Shown here one piece after another: positions 56,222 to 64,000 of a DNA stretch of 64,000 nucleotides. The translations under genes and the position numbers were made by a program. Numbering within the stretch: the first letter of the stretch is position 1; every line of letters begins with the position of its first letter. Under the pieces are notes generated by a model. That model did not search any database. It worked only from the letters and a program-made list of their open reading frames with translations, and had not been told where the DNA came from. The stretch comes from Thozetella sp. PMI_491 (taxonomy: Eukaryota; Ascomycota; Sordariomycetes; Chaetosphaeriales; Chaetosphaeriaceae), in contig MU270043.1 of assembly GCA_021432635.1 (NCBI GenBank), forward strand, positions 558,001 to 622,000. Direction: 5' to 3'.

Positions 56222-56954
56222 TCAAAGTGTCTGCCAGAAGTAGTTGGCATAGAAATAGCGCGAGAATTTGCGGTCGATGTTGACCACGTGCACGTCTCCC
56301 TTGCGATCGTTCCGGACCACCGCCCGGTTAAACTCGCCATCCTTGCTGTCGCGCTCGATATCGATACCTAGGCTGCGGTACACCTGCAGGCGCAGGAGCA
56401 CCTCGTCCTCGACGCTGCCGTGGCCGCCGGTCGCACCGGGGCTCGCACCGTCTAGGCCCTGCAGCTCGAGCTCCTGCAAGCGGGCCGCCGCATCCATCGC
56501 CTGGGTCTGCAGGCGCTCTGTTTCCATCTCGAGGTCGCTGGCGGCCTTGGCGATGCGGAACTTTTGCGTGTCGAGGCGCGAGATCTCGCTCGCGTGCGCG
56601 GCCGACGAGTGCTGTGCAGCCAGTTCGTCGTGCTGCGACTGCATTGCCGTTAACGACCGTGACAGACGGTGCAGGCGCTCTGCGTCGGCATTGATGCGCA
56701 GACTGCGCGCCTGGCCGAGCGTTGCGAGGGAGTCGGCAACGCGCGCGACGGCGGCCTTGTCGGGCGCGATGTAAAAGTTGTCAATGGTTTTCCGGATGAA
56801 CTGGAGTAGGGTCAAGGGTCAGCTAACCGCGTATGGAGAGGGGAAGAAGGAAGCGACGCGTCAGAGATATCATGTAGCGACGGCGGAGGACGTAGAGAGA
56901 GGGGGGCCAAAGGGGTGTATAACATACACTCGCCGGGTCGTCCTCGAGAATCAT
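56222..56954 (-). CDS. SPC24: Kinetochore protein Spc24 (Ndc80 complex)
   Basis: Spc24 pairs with Spc25 and anchors the Ndc80 complex to the inner kinetochore. Two exons, 56954-56928 and 56800-56222, give 201 residues. The first exon encodes nine residues, MILEDDPAS, and joins [18 protein letters not shown] coiled coil covers about residues 35-125 (repeating Leu/Ala heptads with many Gln and Glu). The C-terminal globular domain carries [46 protein letters not shown] and ends at TL, the conserved end of fungal Spc24. Of two possible donors in intron 1, GTATGT is chosen because it keeps the frame. The gene is divergent from FIS1 with 503 bp between the start codons. Confidence 0.93.
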
Positions 56955-57457
56955 GGCGGCGGCTTTGGTTGGTGGAGATGATGGCGATGGTAAGAGGAGA
57001 GAAAACGACGGATTTTGGCCACCGGAGAAGTGCAGCAGCAAGAAGATCAACTGTTTGCTTGTGGTGAATGCAATTTCCTGTGATTCGATGCGATCGAGGA
57101 AGTCTCGTGATGTGGATTGAAAATGGCGTCGACAAAACATCCAGCCAAATGGGGTAAGTCCCAAAATAGCGGGCGGTCGCCCGGGCGACATTCCTTATCT
57201 TATCAGTGAACACGCACTCGTCGTCATCGTCGGTCGTTCGGTCGGGCACATGCTGGAAGCGTCCAAGCTCTTCAGCCACATACAACCTTCAGCTCCCGGT
57301 TTCTCACCCTACTACGTTAACCGGTACAAAAATCCCCTTGCTACCCTCCCGCCGAGACAACTCGACGGCTGCATTGTACTCTTTGATCTTCCATATTTTC
57401 TGGACACAAGGCCTCCGAGTGCCGCCCACGTCTGAGGACCAAAACAATCGAGACAAA
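56955..57457. promoter_or_regulatory. Divergent promoter region of SPC24 and FIS1
   Basis: The 503 bp between two outward-facing start codons must contain both promoters and leaders. I see no coding sequence and no clear named regulatory motif. Confidence 0.55.
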
Positions 57458-58162
57458 ATGACACAACTGCCATGTAAGTGGGACCACGCGCAAATCTTGC
57501 GTTCGATACGGGAAACGCTGACCACGGCTGGCAGATGCTATCGACGCGGAAACGTGAGCACGAACCCTCGCCCCTCTGCTCTCTGCATTTCTTTCTTCTT
57601 CTCTTGATTTGTGCTATCGCGACGAGATGCTGACACCTGCGCGACCGCAGCCCGCTCAACCCGGCCGAGCTGAATGTGCTCCGGGCGCAATACGAAAAGG
57701 AAGGCGACATGGTAGGCGTGCAGACGAAGTTCAACTACGCATGGGTACGCGGCTCCTTTCTTGAACTCTTCCTTCTCGCTCTCTTGCGGCGCTGCTATAC
57801 AATGCTCAGAGACTAACCTCGTCTGCCAGGGCCTCGTCAAGTCGGATGTCCGAGCCGACCAGCATCTCGGCGTCTTGCTTCTCTCCGAGATCTTCCGAAC
57901 ATCGCCGGAGCGGCGGCGCGAATGCCTCTACTACTTGGCACTAGGAAACTACAAGCTGGGCAACTACGGCGAGGCGCGGCGGTACAACGACCTGCTCATG
58001 GAGAAGGAGCCGGCCAATCTTCAGGCATCAGACCTGCGGACCATGATCGACAACCGGGTGGCCAAGGAGGGTCTGATGGGCGTGGCCATCATTAGCGGCG
58101 TTGCCGTCGCCGCGGGCGTTATCGGAGGGGTTTTGCTGAGGAATTTGGGGCGGAAGCGGTAG
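57458..58162 (+). CDS. FIS1: Mitochondrial fission protein Fis1
   Basis: Fis1 is a tail-anchored outer-membrane protein that recruits the division dynamin through adaptors; it also serves peroxisomes. Four exons, 57458-57473, 57535-57553, 57651-57744 and 57830-58162, give 153 residues, the usual length. Exons 1 and 2 are tiny (16 and 19 nt) and together give MTQLPYAIDAET. Helical TPR-like parts include [20 protein letters not shown] and [41 protein letters not shown]. The C-terminus is one membrane helix ([20 protein letters not shown]) and a basic tail, RNLGRKR, as expected for tail-anchored mitochondrial targeting. The gene shares an upstream region with SPC24. Confidence 0.96.
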
Positions 58163-60108
58163 AGAGCGGCCTTCGCATGCTTCCAGAGCACGGCAGGGAG
58201 GTAATACAGCAAAGGAGAACGCGATGATGGGTGACGGAATATATGCAGCATCGGCGCAGACGGCATTTCTGGGAATGGGATGGAACATCTCCGCGACGGC
58301 TGCTCTCGCAGCATGTATTTTTATCGGGACCGTCCTCCACACCTCCACCGGGGGGGACACGCCCGGCCTTTCTGAATCATTAATGACCAACACCACATAC
58401 CCTAATCGCGGCAGACCGCTGCCCCGAGGAGCTAGTTACTGTGCTCGAAGCCGTCTCTTCCTGTCTCTCCTCCGTGCATTTCGCACTACTCACCAGAGGC
58501 AATGCATTCATTCCTTTGGGGTTCTGACTTGGGTTGAACTGGCCGCTCTGGCCAGTCACGCCACATGACGTGGGGTAAGGGTCAGAGCCTGTGGCGGTGT
58601 TGGGACGTTATTTGCCCCTCCCCCTGTGACCCCGTCTTGCCCGTGTGGCCCCGTATTAGCCTCTCAGAAATGGAAACACAGGGAAGGGCATGGAGCCAGG
58701 GGACGCAGCGCTCGGCAGCGCCCTGTCCAACTTTGGTCCAACAGGGAGCTTTGTTGGCTCCCAAGCAGAAAAACCTAATCAGATCCGTCAGATCTGGCGC
58801 GAAAAGACGACCTTGCATGGACACGTAGCTTCCCCTCCTGAATATAATCCGGCTTTCCCCCCCGCGCGCGAAGATATCGCGGACAGAAATCGCGAACTTG
58901 TAAGCCTCCGGCGTCCCGTGATCCAGGTATCGTACGGCCGGTCCGTGACTTTGCAGTGGATACCAACCAACAGCTTCCTGGGCCAGCAGCACCTACGGCA
59001 TAACCCCGTTGCCTCTAAATATTCGGCGAAGAAGCCCGCGTAGCAAGCGCCCGAGAGTGAGCCTCGAGAAACAGACAAAAGACGCATCAGGAAGGCAAGG
59101 CTCTCGAGCTACACTTTGGAGAGTCCGGTCCCTGCGAGGGGATCCAATATTGAATCGGCTTGCGCGTGGTGGTGGTACTCCCCAACAAAGGATCCCAACC
59201 GCCGTGTCACACAAACAAGAAGTGTGGGCGACCGGTCATTCATTTGCCAATCTACCGTACTTGCTGCTAAACTCTTTGCCCCTTGGCACCCGGGGCCTTC
59301 TTTTTTTTTTCCTCTGCAATCTTTTCTGCCCTTCTTTTTCGAGCCGTTCTTTCCCTCTAGCGGCAATTTGCACCCCCGTGGAATCGGGGCACACGACCGC
59401 AAACGACCGCGCACGCCGAGCTTCTAGAGCCACGCGGAGAAGGAGACCTTGTCACCCGATACTTCGGCACTGCAGTGAGTTGCAGGCGTGGAAAGTGGGC
59501 TTGTGTTATCGATAGGCGCCCCGGCCCCACGCCGCCGCCCACGACCTTGCGTGACGCACTCTAAGAAAGGCCTAGCCAGTGGGTTCCAGCACTCTGGCGC
59601 CGAGCTCGTCATTACCTATCTCCCCCCGAAACCTGACTTCTTTGCACCTACATCCCATCCCACTCACCAAAGCCGGTCCGGCCCGAAAAGTAGCGAGGAA
59701 ACCATCCCCTCGACGACCGCCTGGAGGCTCGAGATCCGCGAACCAGGCATCCTCGCTCCGGAGCCCGTTCTTTTCTTTCTCCTTCCTCCCCCGCAGCCCC
59801 GGCGTGGCTCAGCAGCTGTTCCCCTCACCCTGCAGCTGCGCCTGCCGCTCAGCTCCCGGCATCTGCACCTCTCCAGCTGGTTCACCACCGCCGCTTGCCA
59901 CCAGCGCCGTGCCGGCGTTGATGAGGAGGCTGCTGCCTCTTGCCGGTACAGCTTCTCCACCTAGCTGCTCTCGTCTCTTGCCCTTGCAAATTCCTTCAGG
60001 CTGGCTTTCCGCGCACTCCGAGCTGCCGGCCTCGTCGTCGGCCTAGGACTCACAGCTCTTGCTGCTTACCAGCAAAGTCAGAACAACCCGAGAAGCAGAA
60101 GAGCTACC
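58163..60108. other. 1.9 kb spacer between FIS1 and the RING gene
   Basis: The left part is the FIS1 3' region. From about 59,280 the plus strand is strongly C/T-rich, which suits a long leader for the RING gene. Overlapping frames here (for example 59488-59964 and 59579-60046) are low in conserved features and rich in Arg, Ser and Pro, so I do not call them genes. Confidence 0.5.
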
Positions 60109-61987
60109 ATGTCCTCCCAAGATCACCTCGACGCCAGCTCGGGCCGCGAGGTCGTCTTTTGCCACGCCTGCCACGACGAGTGGTATCGCGATGCCCACCC
60201 GACCTTGCAATGCCCCTACTGCGACAGCGAGATCACCGAGATTGTAAACCTCCTTGCCCCCCACCCACCAGCCCTCAGCTAACCCGGCACACAGATCGAA
60301 CCCGGAAATGACCCCCGCACGGTCGATTCTCTATCCGACTTGGACTCTAACTTCCCCGGTCACGGCCGTGATTACGGCCACGACGACTCCGATCCCGGCG
60401 AGGAAGACATCGAGGATCATCTCCCCTCTGGCCGCGACAGGTACTCCGTACACCATAGAATATTCCCCCCGCCGCGCTCCGGTGCCGATCGTGGACGACC
60501 CGACGATGATATGGCTGTGTTTCAACGCTTTACCGACATGCTCATGAATGATTTCCGCCTCGCCACTCCGGAGCGGCCACATGGTACGCTCGAAGACGGC
60601 CAGAGGGAGGGAACCGGCACTCGAATCCACAGGGCAACTTTCACGACTGGCCCAGGGGGCTTTCGCGGTGGAAGCGTCACTATTGGCTTTGGCCCAGCAA
60701 TCCGTCGGGTTGGCCCTTCTGATGCCCGCGGCCCACCCGACTTTGACGGGTGCGTATCTCCTTCTCTTAGGCTTAAAATCACTTGTCTACCTTCCCGAAT
60801 CGAGCTACATCGAGACGTGGGATGTCAAAGCTAAGACGATAATTCGTAATAGGATCTTCGGCAGCCTTATGAACAACGTTCCGCCCCCTCGCGACGACGG
60901 AAGCCAGCAAGGACAGGGAACGGCTCGTGGCGGGAACGCCCAGGGAGGCCAAGGGCTGCCACCACCATTCTTCGCTACCCTCCAAGACCTTCTTACGACC
61001 CTACTCAACCCAGGTGCGGCGGTACATGGCGACGCTGTTTACACGCAGGAGGCGCTCGACCGCATTATCACCCAGCTCATGGAAGCGAACCCCCAGTCGA
61101 ATGCCGCTCCTCCCGCATCGACCGAGGCGCTCGCAAATCTGGAGAAGAAACCGCTTGATGAGAAAATGATTGGCTCCGACGAGAAGGTCGAGTGCACTAT
61201 ATGCATCGACGAAGTCAGCAAGGGTGAGGACGTGACAGTGCTGCCATGCAAGCACTTCTTCCACCCGGAATGCGTAACAATGTGGCTCAAGGAGCACAAC
61301 ACGTGCCCGATCTGTCGGACCCCGATCGAACAGCGAGATGAAAACAACGCTCAGAATAACAATAGCAACAATAACGGTAATCCTAATGTTCCTGGCAACC
61401 CTGGCCTGAGCACTGGGAACCTTAACTCGCCAGAGGGCCGGCAAGAAAGACGACCTTGGGGGCCGTTTGCCGTCCCCTTTCGTTCTGAGGTTCTTTGGGA
61501 CTCCCGGACCGGACCTGACCCTAGCGCCCAGTCCCCGCGGAACACCCGCAGCGCCCAGCAGAACGAAGACCGTCTAAACGCGATCCGCAATCTTCGCGAC
61601 CTCGGCTCCTCTTCACGCCGCAGCTCGCACTCCCCACCCAGCCGCGAGACTGGACCCGCGAGTGCCATTCGGGTTAGGAGCCCGTCGTCGTCTCGCGACC
61701 GTGACCACGGGCGCGACTCGGAGCGCGACCACGACAGTGGCTCGCCGCTGGAAGCCCCGCGCGACACGGTACGGCAACACTGGTCTCAGCACTGGTCTTC
61801 GCAACGGCCGAGCAACGAGAGCAGGCAGAATAGTAGCTCCAGCCGCTCGGACCACGGACCGCCAGATGGGAACAGCGGCAGTGGCGGAGGTTCTAGTCAC
61901 GGTAATCCCTTGAACTGGATACGGGACCGCCTATCGCGTGACCGGGGCAGCGGTGCTGGCAGCGAGAACGGACGGAGGCGGTCCTAG
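60109..61987 (+). CDS. RING-H2 E3 ubiquitin ligase, RNF115/RNF126-like
   Basis: Three exons, 60109-60243, 60295-60749 and 60853-61987, give 574 residues. An N-terminal zinc ribbon has Cys18-x2-Cys21 and Cys35-x2-Cys38 (FCHACHDEW, LQCPYC), as in the BCA2/RNF126 group where it binds ubiquitin or substrate. The middle includes GGSVTIGFGP and a helical block LPPPFFATLQDLLTTLLNP and YTQEALDRIITQLME. The RING-H2 domain starts at Cys311 (CTICIDEV), continues with LPCKHFFHPECVTMWLKEHNTCPIC, and has all eight zinc ligands in C3H2C3 order. The Asn-rich and Ser/Arg-rich C-terminal 200 residues are probably disordered. The final intron (60750-60852) joins PPDFDG to IFGSLMNN. The protein should act in cytosolic ubiquitination; the target is unknown. 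Confidence 0.9.
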
Positions 61988-63146
61988 CCAAGTAGGCAAG
62001 ACTGTCCCTTCTCACGGCTCCTAAGTCTCCGGGTTTGAATCAGTCCTAGTAGTAAGTTCGGCGTGCAACGAATAGATATGGGGGGGGCAATTCGAGGTCC
62101 CTCCCGCGGACTTGTGGCGGGCGTGACACCGCCCCCTAAGAGCAAGAAGAAAGGTTCCGTTTGGCAGGTTGCCTATTTGCCCAAACTCCCCAGCCTCTCA
62201 CGAGCCTATTTACATAGATGGCCCTGGCCGCTTTGGCGAGCACATGATGATATCCATCTGGCATTCCTAACTGAGCGAGGAGCAAAGGCTGTTTAGGGAG
62301 TGGGGTATTTTTATACAGGAGCAATGAAACGGCGCATTAGTGCTTTCTTACTTTGAGGCGGTCGTGGCGCGCCTTTGGTTTCCAGTGCGCCTGGTTGACT
62401 CCGCCTATAGTGGCTATATGTGAACTGGTGGTGTTTTGCACGTTGCTATGGCAGTGACACGAGTCCTCCATCCGCCCGAATCTCGCCCACTCGGATAATG
62501 AATTAGGGCCGTGAGACCGCCGAGAGGCATGGCTCAATATGTTTTTCCGGACCGAGGATGCAATTTGGCCTCCTTCAATGCTGCCGTGATGGGTTGTTGT
62601 ATGTTGACCCTGGAATGGTGAGAGCAAGGCTTCTTGCAAGAGGAAGAAGAGCGTTGCGGTACTCTTAACAATGAATTCTTGCAACAGTGCCGTGCCGTGC
62701 GATACCGGAGAAGATGGCCACGCCCTCTACTTGAAATCATACTGCTGTTTTATATATCTGCAGTCAACGTGCATGCTTTGTATTAGCGCAGATGGCCTTG
62801 AGTTACGCTAGGCTACGAGGATAATGCGGATATACGGCAGCTCACCGTCACAGCCTGCCTCCCTTTCCACGATCGTTGGCCAGGCTACCGGTGAAGTGAG
62901 CTTACTATCGGTTAATAGAGAACCTTGTGGACTCCAAAGACAAGACGAGATGCGCCTGGATATTTGCCGAACTCCGCTGCGACCATAACTGAGCCGAACA
63001 CACAAGAAAATAAAGACAAAAACTCTGAACAAAGCACACCGAGCCCATGAGGCTTGAAAATAGACCAGATTTTCAATCGCAAGTAGGGCACTTGGATGCC
63101 TACGTGGTCCCGAGCATATGCGTCTCGTTCCACCCCATACTGACTC
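61988..63146. other. Convergent 3' spacer, RING gene and transcription factor
   Basis: The 1.16 kb between facing stop codons is AT-richer than the flanks. It contains no frame I can support and should hold both 3' untranslated regions. Confidence 0.5.
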
Positions 63147-64000
63147 TCAGATCTCGGCCAAGAATTCGCTCAGCAGCTGAGAACGAGTACGAGCCGTCTC
63201 GGAGCCCTGGTCGCCCTCGCCGATCGCCTGCATGATCTGTAGCATACGAACTGCAACACCATGTTAGCTATCTGCCACCGCCATGCAGCAGACTGATGCA
63301 TTGGGACGCTTACCGATGTCTGCCTTGGCCCTGACAAACAGCGGGTCCTTGGCGACCGTTTCGGGGCCTCCGGGATCTGCGAGAGTCTCTCGGATGACGT
63401 TGCAGATACACTGCGCCTCGAGGAAGGCGCGGTGGTTGAAGTGCCACCACACGCGCGCCTCGGTCTCGAAGAGCTGGTATAGCACGAAGAAAGCTGTGAT
63501 GGCGTCATGTGCAGCCTCGAGGGTGCCCCGAATGTTGACAGGCACATCGGTCGAGTCGGAACCGTGCACCAGCATCAGGTTGTGATAGTAGTTACTCGTG
63601 AGAAAGAGCGTCTGCCGGACGATGCGCTTGTTTGTCTGCGCTAGCTTGGAGAGCGACTCGGTATCCCACGACCGAAAGATATCCGGGAAGGAGCGGTAGA
63701 CGGCGCGGAAGTCGGCGACCAGCTTGGACTTTTGCCTGGCGGTGGGACATATGGGAATGTCAAGCGCGCGGGGGCTGCAGATGGCCTCCTGGACTAGGTT
63801 GGCGAGGGTCCAGGAGCCGCGGACGTAGGCTGTGTCAGTCGGGTCGTCGCTTGCGATGGAGCCCTCGTCCTCCACCAGGTCATCGACGCTGACGTCTGTA
63901 TGTGTCGTGCTGGGAGGTAGCGGGAGGAGGACGGTTAAGAAGGTGTCCTGGAGCAGCACGGCCTGCCAAAGTTTGCGTCGCTGCTGCTTCTCAAAGAAGG
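63147..64000 (-). CDS. Zn2Cys6-type fungal transcription factor, C-terminal part (runs off edge)
   Basis: Only the C-terminal part is in the window: exon 63147-63250 and the preceding exon from 63314 to the right edge. The visible sequence includes RRKLWQAVLLQDTFLTVLLPLP, which resembles the fungal_trans middle homology region, where a basic-Leu-Trp segment and a Leu-Asp motif are typical. Later helical segments are YRSFPDIFRSW and AHDAITAFFVLYQLFETEARVWWHFNHRAFLEAQC. It ends SQLLSEFLAEI. The N-terminal zinc cluster would lie beyond the window. The intron (63251-63313) joins AKADI to VRMLQIMQ. The regulated pathway cannot be told from this part. Confidence 0.75.

Noticed and set aside
59488-60046. 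Overlapping plus-strand frames of about 155 codons before the RING gene
   Set aside because: They lie in a C/T-rich leader-like stretch, are Arg/Ser/Pro-rich and have no domain or splice link to the RING frame.
60548-60852. N-terminal extension of the RING gene's last exon frame (from 60548)
   Set aside because: It would run in another frame over exon 2 and lose the zinc ribbon; splicing 60749 to 60853 joins the conserved parts.

Overview
The window is nuclear DNA of a filamentous ascomycete, most likely a Sordariomycete of the Sordariales/Chaetomiaceae type. The evidence is short GT-AG introns (about 45-110 nt, one clear GC-AG), CTAAC/CTAAT-like branch sites, GC-rich coding sequence, long gene-poor spacers, and a gene set that includes a class VI-type chitin synthase, a NIT-3-type nitrate reductase and a Polycomb EED subunit. 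Seventeen protein genes were rebuilt by joining exons at splice sites that keep the frame and the conserved family sequence; sixteen are complete and one runs off the right edge. No rRNA, CRISPR array or intact transposon was seen, and no tRNA was found by eye.

Layout. 0.7-3.4 kb (-): chitin synthase. 7.1-11.1 kb (-): the nonsense-mediated decay factor UPF2. 13.2-15.9 kb (+): nitrate reductase, with a promoter carrying NIT4/NirA-type and NIT2/AreA-type sites. 17.2-19.1 kb (+): Yrb2/RanBP3-like Ran-binding protein. 20.0-23.6 kb (+): HRQ1 RecQ4-like helicase with upstream ORFs. 25.7-27.4 kb (+): divergent vacuolar-type cation/H+ exchanger. 28.0-29.1 kb (-): Yip4/YIPF6-like Golgi protein. 30.5-32.7 kb (-): two-PAS-domain protein. 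32.7-40.1 kb: a 7.4 kb stretch with no supportable gene. 40.1-42.3 kb (+): EED, nine exons. 42.7-44.1 kb (-): Pol I factor Rrn11. 44.7-45.5 kb (-): complex I NDUFA5-like subunit. 45.5-48.8 kb: gene-poor. 48.8-51.1 kb (+): signal-peptide, single-pass membrane protein with a Gly-Pro-Pro-His minisatellite. 51.5-52.8 kb (-): TatD/Scn1-like hydrolase. 54.8-55.7 kb (+): fungal protein of unknown function with a membrane hairpin. 56.2-57.0 kb (-): kinetochore Spc24, divergent from FIS1 at 57.5-58.2 kb (+). 60.1-62.0 kb (+): RING-H2 E3 ligase. 63.1 kb to the edge (-): C-terminus of a probable Zn2Cys6 transcription factor.

Most genes are housekeeping and do not form a cluster. The interest is mainly in gene expression: paired 3' splice sites in UPF2 and nitrate reductase where the choice decides function, overlapping upstream ORFs on HRQ1, a dense nitrogen-control promoter, a GC-AG intron, and a family of GGTACC-centred motifs confined mostly to spacers. 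I did not find a clearly new biological system; the best candidates for novelty are the GPPH-repeat membrane protein and the exchanger with altered ion-site motifs.
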